A stretch of DNA of 64,000 bases from Picosynechococcus sp. PCC 7003 (GTDB taxonomy: Bacteria; Cyanobacteriota; Cyanobacteriia; Cyanobacteriales; MRBY01): positions 2,560,661-2,624,660 of the forward strand of contig NZ_CP016474.1 in the NCBI RefSeq assembly GCF_001693255.1, written 5' to 3'. A program made the translations under genes and the position numbers. Below the pieces are notes generated by a model that had not been told where the DNA came from, made no database searches, and saw only the letters and a list, made by a program, of their open reading frames with translations. This document shows, in pieces, positions 28,465-37,592 of the stretch. Each line of letters starts with the position of its first letter. Position 1 is the stretch's first letter.

Positions 28465-28872
28465 TTATTTTTTACCCAACACTTGAGACTTGAGAGAATT
28501 GAATTCTGCCAGCAATTCATCACGGTTTGAAGCTTTAAGCAAATAGCGATAGACAAACCATGCTGTGTAAGAGATACCAATCAGCTCGAAGGTGGGCGCT
28601 AATAGGGGAATATCGTTAATGGCACCGATTAAGGCAAAGGTCAGTTTGACGGTAATCAAAGCTGCCACGATTAGGCCAACGGTGATCAGGGGTTGCTTAT
28701 AGTCGGCAAAAAATTTCCCTAGCTCCTCAGGCAGTTCAGACAGAAAATCCGTGATGGGTTTGACTGCCTCTTGCCAAGGCTGCTCGGTTTGGGGGGAGGT
28801 CATGGGACCAGGTGCTTCGTTGTTAAACGGAGTCGCACCGGTTTCTACTTGGGTTTCAGGCTGTTGTTCCAT
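28465..28872 (-). CDS. CAAD-domain membrane protein (CURT1/CurT-like)
   Basis: A 135-residue protein with a hydrophilic, Gln/Pro/Glu-rich N terminus (about 1-55), two membrane helices (about 60-85 and 88-112) and a C-terminal amphipathic helix NRDELLAEFNSLKSQVLGKK. The segment LLAPTFELIGISYTAWFVYRYLLKASNRDELL is the CAAD domain, also found attached to some cyanobacterial aminoacyl-tRNA synthetases and in CURT1 thylakoid-curvature proteins. It would sit in the thylakoid membrane and may help to shape its edges. Whether it is the CurT orthologue or another CAAD protein cannot be decided here. Confidence 0.85.
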   Translation of the reverse strand: MEQQPETQVETGATPFNNEAPGPMTSPQTEQPWQEAVKPITDFLSELPEELGKFFADYKQPLITVGLIVAALITVKLTFALIGAINDIPLLAPTFELIGISYTAWFVYRYLLKASNRDELLAEFNSLKSQVLGKK

Positions 28873-29243
28873 CTTTCAAACCTATCCTTAACGATTTATA
28901 TAGTACAGAGTGGTGATGGGGCAGTCTCACTAGGATGCAGCGGAGGTGCCTTTCAGATTTTGAGTAAGGGACGAATGATGCCCATATTATCAGACATATC
29001 TATAAATCTCTGTCTACATCCTACTGAGAGAATCAAGAATAGCTGATATAAAACGGTCTTGGCGATATCTCTTCCTTAATTTAAGGAAAAAGAACTTTGG
29101 AAAGGCGGTCAATTTTTAGGTTTGTGGTGCGCCCAAGCGCTTAGGATGCCTATGCTATGATGATGCCAATTTTGATGAAATCGCGTAGAACGTATCATAG
29201 ATCTTAGTCATCCATGTCTGCAAAATTTTAGCCTCCGGTTTAT
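28873..29243. other. Divergent intergenic region with long-range inverted repeat
   Basis: About 370 bases between the divergent CAAD and helical-repeat genes. A TATATAG-like element close to the CAAD start may be its -10. Arms TAGGATGCAG (28931-28940) and CTACATCCTA (29014-29023) pair with one mismatch over a 73-base loop, so a structured leader or small RNA is possible. No open frame is supported. Confidence 0.4.
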
Positions 29244-31250
29244 ATGAGCCAGAAACCTGATCCCTCGCAAGTGCAATCCGTTTCTCCCGTTGGCACCCAA
29301 TCGCAGCCAGTGTTATCGACTGAAGCAGGTTTACCGGAAGAGTCTGGGACGCAAGATTTAAACACGGAGATGACGGCGATCGCCAATGGTGATCCAGAGC
29401 AAGCAACGGCAGAGGCAGAGACAGAAATCCTTGAAATTCCTCGTAAACGCCAATTTCTCCTGCCCAATTGGCAATGGTTAGGGTTGCTCTTAATTTTCCT
29501 CTCAGGGGGGGTTGGCTTTTTAGCGACATCGGTACTCCTGAGCTTTAATGGCAGCAACAATTGCAGTGCCCTTTTCTTGCCCTTAGCCTCGGCTACAACC
29601 CGCTTGTATTGCGCCCAGATTGAGGCGGAGGAACAGACCCTCGCCAGCTACCTCAAGGCGATTCGGATGGTGAGTGGTTTTTCGGAGAATCACCCCCTCC
29701 GGGCGGATATTGACCGCAATATTGAAGTGTGGGTCTCGCAAATTATTGCCCTCGCTGAGGTGGAATTCCAAGCGGGAAAGTTGGATGAGGCGATCGCCAT
29801 GGTGCGCGATATTCCCGAAAAGGCTGGTTTTCAGACAGAAATTGAGACCCAAATCACTACCTGGGAAGACATTTGGCAAGAGGGGGAAGCGATTTTAGCC
29901 CGCCTGGAACGGCAACTCAAAGCAGGGGAGTTAAGCCAGGCGATGCGGACGGCTGTCCAGCTCAGTTATCTGGAAAATCGCTACTGGGCGACGGTGAAAT
30001 ACGATGAGGCCATGGCCCAAATTCAGTTGGCTCGCAAGGAAACGGAGCAACTAGATGGGGCATACGCCGCCTTTCGTCGGGGGGGCTTAGAAAATTGGCT
30101 CCAGGCGATCGCCCAGGCGAGCAACATTACCCAAGATAGCTATGCCTACTCCCAGGCCCAACGTTTAATTAGTGACGCCCGCGAAAAAATCGTCGACTAT
30201 ACCGACAACATCATTGATGAACGCCGCTGGAATGACCTCCTCGACCTCTGCGATCGCCTCCCCGCTCAACTGAACCTTGATAATGTGGTGGTTGATTGGC
30301 GAATTCTCGCCCAAGCCGGCCTCAGGGCAAACCAAGGAACCGTTAAGGATCTCGAAACAGCCCTTGTGCAAATCCAAAGTATCCAACCCGCCAGCGCCGT
30401 CTACGACCAGGCCCAAGGTTTGATTAGTCGTTGGCAACGGGAAATTGAGGACGTTGCGCTCCTAGAACAGGCCGAGGAATTGGCCCAGGGGGGAAATATC
30501 GCTGACTATGAACGGGCGATCGCCCAGCTCAACCGTGTTCCCTCAGGCAACCCCCGTTACGACGAAGCCCGCCAAAAAATTCGCCAATGGCGCCGCCAAA
30601 TTGAAATTGCCGAAGATTCTCCTACCCTGGCCTATGCCAAGGATCTAGCCGCGACCAATCGTCTCCAGGAGGCGATCGCCGAAGCCCGCACCATCCAATC
30701 TGGCCGCGCCCTCTACACCGAAGCCCAAGAAAATATTCGTCAGTGGCGCAACACCATTGAACGAACCGAAGACCAGCCGATCTTTGACCGGGCCGTCGCC
30801 CTCGGCCAACAAAAACGCTTCGACGAGGCGATCGCCGTCGCCAACCAAATTGCCCCGAACCGTGTCCTTTATGACGAAATGCAAGCCAGGGTCAGGAGTT
30901 GGCGTCAAGAACAAACCGCGATCAATAATCTCAATCGCGCCTACCAAGTGGCCAATGGCAATTCCGTCTCTGCCTGGGTAGAAGCGATCAACCTTACCCA
31001 ACAAATTCCCAGCAGCATTAGCCAACTGCGGGCCGAAGGGAAACAGGCCGCTGACCAATGGAGTTATCGGATTCTTTCCGTAGCCCAGAGCCAAGCCAAT
31101 GCCTCAATTCCCCAGGCGATCGCCACCGCCCGCCAAATCCCCCGTAATACCGCCGCCTACGACGCCGCCCAAACCCAAATCGACACCTGGCAACGTCTCA
31201 CCACGCCTAGCCCTAGCCCCCAAACCATCGACGTCCCCACCAACCTCTAA
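29244..31250 (+). CDS. Membrane-anchored helical-repeat protein of unknown function
   Basis: A 668-residue protein I do not recognise by name, although similar proteins occur in other cyanobacteria. A cytoplasmic acidic N terminus (about 1-65) is followed by one membrane helix (about 78-100). The rest is a long, probably periplasmic or lumenal, alpha-helical solenoid. Degenerate repeats of about 55-60 residues are visible between about 370 and 560; each has the form 'A(I)A.AN.I..G..LYDEAQ..I..WR..IE', for example GRALYTEAQENIRQWRNTIE and NRVLYDEMQARVRSWRQEQ. This resembles TPR-like helical scaffolds rather than an enzyme. It lies 15-21 bases upstream of a HerA-like ATPase, so the two are probably one operon. 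Confidence 0.75.
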   Translation: MSQKPDPSQVQSVSPVGTQSQPVLSTEAGLPEESGTQDLNTEMTAIANGDPEQATAEAETEILEIPRKRQFLLPNWQWLGLLLIFLSGGVGFLATSVLLSFNGSNNCSALFLPLASATTRLYCAQIEAEEQTLASYLKAIRMVSGFSENHPLRADIDRNIEVWVSQIIALAEVEFQAGKLDEAIAMVRDIPEKAGFQTEIETQITTWEDIWQEGEAILARLERQLKAGELSQAMRTAVQLSYLENRYWATVKYDEAMAQIQLARKETEQLDGAYAAFRRGGLENWLQAIAQASNITQDSYAYSQAQRLISDAREKIVDYTDNIIDERRWNDLLDLCDRLPAQLNLDNVVVDWRILAQAGLRANQGTVKDLETALVQIQSIQPASAVYDQAQGLISRWQREIEDVALLEQAEELAQGGNIADYERAIAQLNRVPSGNPRYDEARQKIRQWRRQIEIAEDSPTLAYAKDLAATNRLQEAIAEARTIQSGRALYTEAQENIRQWRNTIERTEDQPIFDRAVALGQQKRFDEAIAVANQIAPNRVLYDEMQARVRSWRQEQTAINNLNRAYQVANGNSVSAWVEAINLTQQIPSSISQLRAEGKQAADQWSYRILSVAQSQANASIPQAIATARQIPRNTAAYDAAQTQIDTWQRLTTPSPSPQTIDVPTNL

Positions 31251-31271
31251 CCTCCCCTTCTCCAATTGCCC

Positions 31272-32939
31272 ATGACCACCGAACACCCCCTTGGCTCCGT
31301 AATTCAAGGTTCCCTAAGCCAAGGTCTCGAAGTCCGTCTCCATGGCGATGTATCCGTCGAAGAAATGCGCGTCGGTAAATTTCTCGTCGTCAAAGGGAGC
31401 CGTTCCCAATTTTTCTGTCTCCTCACCGATGTTTCCCTGGGCACCTCTAGCCCCCGGATCCTCGCCGACCCGCCCAATCCCAACGATGACTTTTTACAAG
31501 CCGTCCTCGCCGGCACCAGCACCTATGGCACCGTCGAACTAGCGCCAATGCTGATGTTTACCCCCAGCCAAGCAGAAGATAGTGAAACAGAAAATTTTGA
31601 CACCCTTGAGCTCCTGCCCGTAAAAACGATTCCCAGTCACTTCAGTCAAGTTTACGAAGCCAACGAACAAGACTTTCGGCGGGTGTTTGGTTGGGAGGAC
31701 GACCCCCACCACAAAAAATTTGCCATTGGCCGTCCCCTCGATATGGACGTACCCATTTGCCTCGACCTTGACCGCTTTGTCGAACGCAGCAATGGCATCT
31801 TCGGCAAGTCCGGCACCGGAAAATCTTTCCTGACTCGTTTATTGCTGTCTGGCATTATCAAACGCCGGGCCGCCGTAAACCTGATGTTCGATATGCATTC
31901 CGAATACGGTTGGGAAGCCATTGAAGAAGGCAAAGGCGTTAGCACTGTCAAAGGTCTCCGTCAGCTTTTCCCCGGTCAAGTCGAAATCTATACCCTCGAT
32001 TCAGAATCCACCCAACGGCGGGGGGTACGCGACGCCCAGGAACTCTATCTCAGCTTCGATCAGATTGAAATTGAAGATATTCGGCTCGTGGGCTTTGAAC
32101 TAGGGCTATCTGAAGCGAGCCTCGACAATGCCAATGTCCTCTATTCCGAGTTTGGTCGTTCCTGGATTGTCAAACTCCTAGAAATGAGTAATGAAGATAT
32201 CCGCCTCTTTTGCGAAGAACGCCAAGGCCATGCTGGTTCGATTATGGCCCTCCAACGGAAACTCAAACGCCTCGAAAACCTTAAATATATTCGCCAAACT
32301 TGCCCCTTTAACTACATCGACCAACTTCTCCAGAGCCTCGATGCTGGGAAACACGTCATCATCGAGTTTGGTTCCCAGTCCAATATGCTGTCGTATATGT
32401 TGGCGACGAACATGATTACCCGACGCATCCACTCCGCTTATGTGAAAAAAGCGGATCTGTACCTACAAACCAAAAACGTCCAAAATAAGCCAATGCCCTT
32501 GGTGATCACCATTGAAGAAGCCCACCGATTTTTAGACTCGAAAATCGTTCACCAAACGATCTTTGGCACGATCGCCAGGGAAATGCGGAAATATTTTGTT
32601 ACCCTCCTGGTCGTCGATCAACGTCCCTCCGGCATCGACAACGAAGTCATGTCCCAAATTGGCACACGGGTAACTTGCTTACTCAATGACGAAAAAGATA
32701 TTGATGCCATTTTTACGGGGGTTTCTGGGGGCGGCAACCTGCGCTCGGTTTTGGCGAAATTAGACTCTAAACAACAGGCCCTCGTGCTAGGCCACGCCCT
32801 CCCGATGCCGGTGGTGATGCGGACTCGCTCCTATGATCAGACGTTCTACCAGGAAATTGGCTGTAACGACTGGCAAACCGTAGCAGATGAAACCTTATTT
32901 GTCGAAGCAGATTTGGCTAAGGCGGATCTCGGCTTTTAG
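31272..32939 (+). CDS. HerA-like ATPase (DUF87 family)
   Basis: About 555 residues from the ATG at 31272; a TTG two codons upstream is less likely. An N-terminal barrel-like HAS domain (about 1-110) precedes a HerA/FtsK-type P-loop ATPase. Walker A is GIFGKSGTGKSFLTR (about residues 177-191), and a Walker B-like strand with catalytic Glu is PLVITIEEAHRFL (about 408-420). DQRPSGID supplies a conserved sensor region. HerA proteins form hexameric DNA translocases that usually pair with the NurA nuclease, but no nurA is present. The neighbour is instead a membrane helical-repeat protein. DNA translocation linked to the membrane is possible, but the task is unknown. Confidence 0.88.
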   Translation: MTTEHPLGSVIQGSLSQGLEVRLHGDVSVEEMRVGKFLVVKGSRSQFFCLLTDVSLGTSSPRILADPPNPNDDFLQAVLAGTSTYGTVELAPMLMFTPSQAEDSETENFDTLELLPVKTIPSHFSQVYEANEQDFRRVFGWEDDPHHKKFAIGRPLDMDVPICLDLDRFVERSNGIFGKSGTGKSFLTRLLLSGIIKRRAAVNLMFDMHSEYGWEAIEEGKGVSTVKGLRQLFPGQVEIYTLDSESTQRRGVRDAQELYLSFDQIEIEDIRLVGFELGLSEASLDNANVLYSEFGRSWIVKLLEMSNEDIRLFCEERQGHAGSIMALQRKLKRLENLKYIRQTCPFNYIDQLLQSLDAGKHVIIEFGSQSNMLSYMLATNMITRRIHSAYVKKADLYLQTKNVQNKPMPLVITIEEAHRFLDSKIVHQTIFGTIAREMRKYFVTLLVVDQRPSGIDNEVMSQIGTRVTCLLNDEKDIDAIFTGVSGGGNLRSVLAKLDSKQQALVLGHALPMPVVMRTRSYDQTFYQEIGCNDWQTVADETLFVEADLAKADLGF

Positions 32940-32944
32940 GAAGA

Positions 32945-32994
32945 TTGTTAAAAAAGTTTACAATGGATAAATATTTTATTGACTATGTAGTCAA
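32945..32994 (+). promoter_or_regulatory. Promoter and palindromic operator of the Old Yellow Enzyme gene
   Basis: A sigma70-type promoter TTGTTA (32945-32950), 17 bases, TAAATA (32968-32973) predicts a start site near 32980. Exactly there lies the palindrome TTGACTA-tg-TAGTCAA (32979-32994), with perfect 7-base arms. A repressor bound at the start site would block transcription. A NemR-like TetR regulator is encoded about 4.6 kb away and is a candidate, but that link is inference. Confidence 0.6.
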
Positions 32995-33011
32995 AAAGAA
33001 CGATTAAATCC

Positions 33012-34112
33012 ATGACAACGACTTTTGCAACCCTTCTAGAGCCCTTTCATCTCTGGGATCTCTCCTTGGCAAACCGCGTGGTAATGGCACCTATGACCAG
33101 GGCACGGGCCGGGAAAGACCGCATTCCCAACGCCCTCATGGCGGAATATTATGGCCAACGGGCTTCGGCGGGTCTCATTATCGCGGAGGCAACGACCATT
33201 TCAGAACAAGCCAATGGTTGGAATGAATCGCCCGGCATCTACACAGAAGCGATGGTTGAAGGTTGGCGACTCACAACCCAGGCTGTCCACGCTAAAGGTG
33301 GCAAAATTTTTCTGCAATTGTGGCACATGGGCCGCGCTTCCCATAGCAGCTTCCATGGGGGTCAATTGCCGATCGCCCCTTCTGCACTCAAAATTGATAA
33401 CGGCGAAGAAATCCATACGCCCCTTGGGAAGCAGCCCTACGAAGTCCCCAGGGCCATTGAAACCAAAGAAATTCCTGGGATTATTGAGGAGTACCGCCAG
33501 GCGGCAATCAAGGCAAAAGCAGCGGGCTTTGATGGCATCGAAATTCACGCCGCTAACGGCTATTTGCTTGATACATTTCTCCAATCAAAAACAAACCATC
33601 GCACCGACGCCTATGGGGGCAGTGCAACGAATCGTTGTCGGTTACTCTTAGAAATTTTAGATGCGGTGACAACAGTCTGGGATTCCCGTCGGGTGGGTGT
33701 TCGTTTTTCCCCCAATGGTTCTTTTAATGATATGGGGTCGCCCGATTTCCGGGAGCAGTTTACCTACGCTGCCAGTCAACTGAATCGCTACAATTTGGCC
33801 TATCTTCATGTGATGGATGGTTTGGCCTTTGGTTTCCATGAATTGGGAGAGCCGCTGACCTTGGCAAATTTCCGGGCCGTCTATGATGGTGTGCTCATGG
33901 GTAATTGTGGCTACGATCAAAAGAGTGCGGAAACGGCGATCGCCACTGGGCAAGCTGATCTCATTGCCATTGGTCGTCCTTTCATTAGTAATCCTGATCT
34001 TGTTGAACGTTACGCCAATAACTGGGCCTTAAACCCCGATGCAGACATGGCCACTTGGTACGCCCCCACAGGCGCTAAAGGCTACACAGATTTCCCGGTC
34101 TATACCGTCTAG
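33012..34112 (+). CDS. Old Yellow Enzyme family alkene reductase
   Basis: A 366-residue FMN-dependent NAD(P)H oxidoreductase that reduces activated C=C bonds in enones, quinones or nitro compounds. FMN and substrate residues are visible: NRVVMAPMTRARA near the start, QLWHMGRAS (about 102-110), the His179/Asn182 substrate pair with Tyr184 in EIHAANGYLLD, and AIGRPFISNPDL at the C-terminal FMN site. Length and motifs fit the NemA/XenA-like classical OYE group. Likely part of the response to reactive electrophiles. The promoter carries a perfect palindrome. Confidence 0.93.
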   Translation: MTTTFATLLEPFHLWDLSLANRVVMAPMTRARAGKDRIPNALMAEYYGQRASAGLIIAEATTISEQANGWNESPGIYTEAMVEGWRLTTQAVHAKGGKIFLQLWHMGRASHSSFHGGQLPIAPSALKIDNGEEIHTPLGKQPYEVPRAIETKEIPGIIEEYRQAAIKAKAAGFDGIEIHAANGYLLDTFLQSKTNHRTDAYGGSATNRCRLLLEILDAVTTVWDSRRVGVRFSPNGSFNDMGSPDFREQFTYAASQLNRYNLAYLHVMDGLAFGFHELGEPLTLANFRAVYDGVLMGNCGYDQKSAETAIATGQADLIAIGRPFISNPDLVERYANNWALNPDADMATWYAPTGAKGYTDFPVYTV

Positions 34113-34157
34113 GATGTCGGTGAATTTCCCCACGATTAATTAGGCCATTTAGTAAGA

Positions 34158-34187
34158 AGGACAGCCCTGGGGCTGCCCTTTTTTATG
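34158..34187 (+). terminator. Terminator of the Old Yellow Enzyme gene
   Basis: AGGACAGCCC/GGGCTGCCCT arms with a three-base loop and one mismatch, followed by a T-run. It lies between the convergent OYE and folE genes. Confidence 0.85.
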
Positions 34188-34220
34188 TTTTAAATTGCGA
34201 CGCTAAAATCCCAAATTGCC

Positions 34221-34940
34221 CTAAATAAAGCTGGGTTGGTGACGAATCAAGTTGAGAAACTCTTCACGGGTTTTTTGTTCTTTCTGGAAACAGCCAATCA
34301 TGGCACTGGTAACCGTCCAGGAACCGGGCTTTTGCACACCCCGCATGGACATACACATGTGGATTCCTTCCATCACCACCGCAACCCCTTGGGGGTCAAG
34401 GATTTCTTGGACGGCTTCCGCAATTTGTCGGGTTAGGCGTTCTTGCACCTGGAGGCGGCGGGAATACATCTCAACGATCCGCGCTAATTTACTGAGGCCC
34501 ACGACCTTTTGGTTGGGGATATAGGCCACATGGGCCCGCCCCATAAAGGGCAACATGTGGTGTTCGCAGAGGCTAAAGAAATCAATGTCCCGCACCAATA
34601 CCATTTCATTGTGCCCTTCGTCGAAGATTGCACCATTGACGATGTCTTCAAGGGACTGGTTATAGCCTTGGGTCAGAAACTGCATGGCCTTTGCGACCCG
34701 CAGCGGCGTCTTTAGGAGACCTTCACGATCAGGGTCTTCGCCGACGGCTTCGAGCATCGTATGCACAGCCTCTGCCATTCTTTGCTGGCTTTCTTCTGTG
34801 GCAGGGCGAATGCTGGCTGCTTTGCCATTGTGGCTATTGCGGTCTGGTCGAGTTACCAGATCATTAAGGTCACGACCTAGAGCATCAGTCGCCATGGTTT
34901 TTGTAGAACCATTGAAGCCGCTTGAAGAAGATGTTGTCAT
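34221..34940 (-). CDS. folE: GTP cyclohydrolase I
   Basis: Converts GTP to 7,8-dihydroneopterin triphosphate, the first step of folate (and pteridine) synthesis. At 239 residues it has a 40-residue variable N-terminal extension before the catalytic core. The zinc ligands Cys125 and His128 (CEHHMLPF) and Cys196 ([10 protein letters not shown]) are all present at the family spacing. [20 protein letters not shown] is the classic signature. Convergent with the OYE gene. The extension is poor in conserved residues, and a later start such as Met16 cannot be excluded. Confidence 0.97.
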   Translation of the reverse strand: MTTSSSSGFNGSTKTMATDALGRDLNDLVTRPDRNSHNGKAASIRPATEESQQRMAEAVHTMLEAVGEDPDREGLLKTPLRVAKAMQFLTQGYNQSLEDIVNGAIFDEGHNEMVLVRDIDFFSLCEHHMLPFMGRAHVAYIPNQKVVGLSKLARIVEMYSRRLQVQERLTRQIAEAVQEILDPQGVAVVMEGIHMCMSMRGVQKPGSWTVTSAMIGCFQKEQKTREEFLNLIRHQPSFI

Positions 34941-34997
34941 AATTCGGTATGGAATGAAGAAGTAAAAGGAACTGGGGCAGGGGAGAGTAGATCCTCG

Positions 34998-35372
34998 CTA
35001 ACAATAAACTGTTGCATTCCCTGCTTTGGAGATCATGGTCAATTCTTCAATACTGGGCTCAACGGATGGTCGAATCCCTTGAAGAATACTTTGGGGACGC
35101 TCTCGGAAATTAAAATCCTGAAGCGGCCAAAACTTTAGCCAGACATTATCAAGCCGTGTCAAAGGATGACGGCACAGCCGAGTTGGTCTGGGGATCAGAC
35201 GTTGCGAAATGGCAATGGATGAAGCGTCGAACAAAGTCCCAAACCTGACATGCTGTTGAAACTTGAGCTTGGATATCAGGGGGGCTACCATCGCAAGGGA
35301 AGGAAGAAGGGCCAAGAGCTTATCAGAATCTAGGGACAGTGGCGATCGCCAAAGGTGGACGAGAGAGATCAT
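34998..35372 (-). CDS. Doubtful ORF, hypothetical protein
   Basis: A 124-codon open frame in an otherwise empty 700-base gap between folE and accA. The predicted protein is basic, without recognisable domain, signal peptide or membrane helix. There is no clear ribosome site, although one HIP1 site lies near the start codon. It is listed because it is the only substantial frame in the gap. It may be spurious or a decayed gene. Confidence 0.25.
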   Translation of the reverse strand: MISLVHLWRSPLSLDSDKLLALLPSLAMVAPLISKLKFQQHVRFGTLFDASSIAISQRLIPRPTRLCRHPLTRLDNVWLKFWPLQDFNFRERPQSILQGIRPSVEPSIEELTMISKAGNATVYC

Positions 35373-35657
35373 GGGGAGGGAACTGCACTCAACATAGCGC
35401 GATGGGTGGGCAAAAAAATTTAGCTTAGTCCATAGAAAATCCCAGAAAAAATATCCACAACCTAAACTCTGCTGACCAATAGAGACAAAAAGATATTGGT
35501 GATTTCACTGCCTTTTGGGAGAACAAAGCTGGGGGAAAGTCCCATAGTTCACATTAGGGCTCAGCGGCTTCTTATCCTAGCAAAATTTCGGAAATGTTAC
35601 AAAATATTGCTAAATGCTCAGAATCAGTACCCATGAATGCCAAGCCAGCTTCTCAGG
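35373..35657. other. Intergenic region between accA and the doubtful ORF
   Basis: About 285 bases without an open frame I can support. There are short G-rich and A-rich patches, including GCTGGGGGAAAGTCCC near 35528-35543. I looked for RNase P, 6S, tmRNA and SRP RNA signatures here and did not find them. Possible unknown structured RNA, but nothing is firm. Confidence 0.3.
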
Positions 35658-36635
35658 TCAGGAACCTTCTAAAAACACACCAATTTTCCGGAACCGCTGG
35701 TAGCGTAATTCACGGCGGCGTTCTGGCGTCAGCTTTAGAAGGGTTTGGAGGTTATCTTGGATCGCTGCTTTCAGGAGTTGGGCGGCCCCAATGGGATCTG
35801 CGTGGGCACAGGAGGCCGGTTCTGGGACAATTTCATCGATAATATCGAGGTTTTTCAAATCCTCTGCTGTAATTTTGAGGGCAGCGGCGGCTTGTTCTGA
35901 TTTACCAGCATCTTTCCAGAGAATTGCGGCACAGGCTTCTGGGGTCGCTACTGTGTAAACGGAATTTTTTAACATCAAGACGCGATCGCCGACGCCAATC
36001 CCTAGGGCTCCACCGGAACCCCCTTCGCCAATGACCGTGCAAATAATCGGCACATCGAGACTAAACATTTCCCGGAGATTAAAGGCGATCGCCTCCCCTT
36101 GGCCTAATTTTTCAGCTTCCAGGCCAGCCCAAGCCCCAGGGGTATCAATAAACGTTAAAATCGGCATCCCAAAACGGTTGGCATGGTCCATCAAGCGCAT
36201 CGCCTTACGGTAGCCCCCAGGGGCAGGCATGCCAAAATTGCGGGCGACATTATCTTTGGTATCGCGTCCCTTTTGGTGCCCCAGCATCATCACCGGTTGA
36301 CCGTCAAAACGGGCCACCCCACCAATGAGAGCCGGATCATCAGAACCACCGCGATCGCCATGGAGTTCAAACCACTCATCCGCCATCATTTGAATATAAT
36401 CAAGGGTGCTAGGACGTCGGGGATGACGCGCCAATTGCAGCCGTTGGGCCGGGGTGAGGGTACTAAAAATTTCTTCCCGGAGCTGGTCTGCCCGTGCCTC
36501 TAGCTGCTGAATCTGTTCTGAAACATCAACATTATTCTCCGCAGCAAGATCACGAATTTGATGGATGCGTGATTCTAATTCCGAAAGAGGTTTTTCGAAA
36601 TCAAGCAGAAACGTCCGGCGCTCCGTTTTCGGCAT
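35658..36635 (-). CDS. accA: Acetyl-CoA carboxylase carboxyltransferase, alpha subunit
   Basis: With AccD it forms the carboxyltransferase that moves the carboxyl group from biotin to acetyl-CoA, giving malonyl-CoA for fatty acid synthesis. At 325 residues it has full length. Diagnostic segments are the N-terminal coiled region [52 protein letters not shown] and [21 protein letters not shown], whose glycines form the oxyanion site. AccB/C/D are not nearby, as is usual in cyanobacteria. Confidence 0.97.
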   Translation of the reverse strand: MPKTERRTFLLDFEKPLSELESRIHQIRDLAAENNVDVSEQIQQLEARADQLREEIFSTLTPAQRLQLARHPRRPSTLDYIQMMADEWFELHGDRGGSDDPALIGGVARFDGQPVMMLGHQKGRDTKDNVARNFGMPAPGGYRKAMRLMDHANRFGMPILTFIDTPGAWAGLEAEKLGQGEAIAFNLREMFSLDVPIICTVIGEGGSGGALGIGVGDRVLMLKNSVYTVATPEACAAILWKDAGKSEQAAAALKITAEDLKNLDIIDEIVPEPASCAHADPIGAAQLLKAAIQDNLQTLLKLTPERRRELRYQRFRKIGVFLEGS

Positions 36636-36791
36636 GGTGAGTTCAATTCACTGACAACTATTCACAAATTAAACTCTATTATCCCCGGAAGCCTCCCCAA
36701 CAGTAAAGGAATCCGTACTGCCACCCCCGAAAAGTTTTGTCAAAATAGAGGGTAAGCAGTTTTAACTTTTCAAGTATCAAATCACTTATTT

Positions 36792-37520
36792 ATGAGCAAC
36801 ACCAGTAATTTTCGTGACGCCATCCGGCAGGCCAAAGGTCAAGCCCTGGTTGGCCCGGAGGTCATCAAAAATGCCCTGCCCTATCTGGGGGGTGGCCTAC
36901 TCCTCACTGCCCTAGGAACCTATGGTGGTTTGGGGGTGATCCAAACCAATCCCAGCATCTTTATGCCCACCTTCTGGGTTGCCCTGATCGCTGAATTAGC
37001 CCTCTTTTTCGTTGTCCGCGGAGTCGCAGAGAAAGGAAATAATAGCGTCGCCCTCCCTCTTTTAGCCGGCTACAGTCTACTATCTGGCTATACCCTCACC
37101 GGTATTGTTGCCCTTGCCATTGGGACTGCGGGAGTCGGTATTCAGGGCGTTGGCATTGCCGCTCTAGGTTGTGGGATTACCTTCATTCTGGGTCGCAATA
37201 TTGGCTCAAATCTCTCCGATGAAGATGGCCTGGCCCTGGCCCAAACGGTACGCCTTGGGATTATCGCGCTGTTCGTAGTGCTGTTGGCCCAGCTTGGTTT
37301 TGCCTTCTTTGGGGTTTACACGCCCAGCTGGTTAGAGGTCGGCATCTCTGGCTTGGGAACTTTACTATTTGCGGGTTCTGCAGTGGTTGACTTCTACGTG
37401 TTGCCCCGCGCCTACCGCAATGACCAATATCTATCGGCCGCTTTGTCGATGTATTTGACCTATATCAACCTATTTGTGTTTATTCTGCGCTTGTTGATTG
37501 CTATCAATAGCCGCGACTAA
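36792..37520 (+). CDS. Bax inhibitor-1/YccA family membrane protein
   Basis: A 242-residue protein with seven predicted membrane helices of the Bax inhibitor-1 (TMBIM) family. The C-terminal segment RNDQYLSAALSMYLTYINLFVFILRLLI matches the family's conserved last helices (YLDIINLFLYLLRLL-type). Members act as calcium leak channels or membrane-stress proteins; the bacterial role is unclear. It stands alone, followed by a strong terminator. Confidence 0.88.
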   Translation: MSNTSNFRDAIRQAKGQALVGPEVIKNALPYLGGGLLLTALGTYGGLGVIQTNPSIFMPTFWVALIAELALFFVVRGVAEKGNNSVALPLLAGYSLLSGYTLTGIVALAIGTAGVGIQGVGIAALGCGITFILGRNIGSNLSDEDGLALAQTVRLGIIALFVVLLAQLGFAFFGVYTPSWLEVGISGLGTLLFAGSAVVDFYVLPRAYRNDQYLSAALSMYLTYINLFVFILRLLIAINSRD

Positions 37521-37557
37521 CTTTTCCTGTCTTCGGCATCTCCCCCAGGGGAGAATG

Positions 37558-37592
37558 GGCTCTCTGGTTACAAGCCAGAGGGCTTTTTTATT
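37558..37592 (+). terminator. Terminator between BI-1 and TetR genes
   Basis: GCTCTCTGG/CCAGAGGGC arms with a short loop and a run of six T residues. It ends the BI-1 transcript before the convergent tetR gene. Confidence 0.85.

Noticed and set aside
35528-35543. GGGGGAAAGTCCC, reminiscent of the rnpB GAGGAAAGTCC signature
   Set aside because: The surrounding conserved RNase P core sequences are not present.
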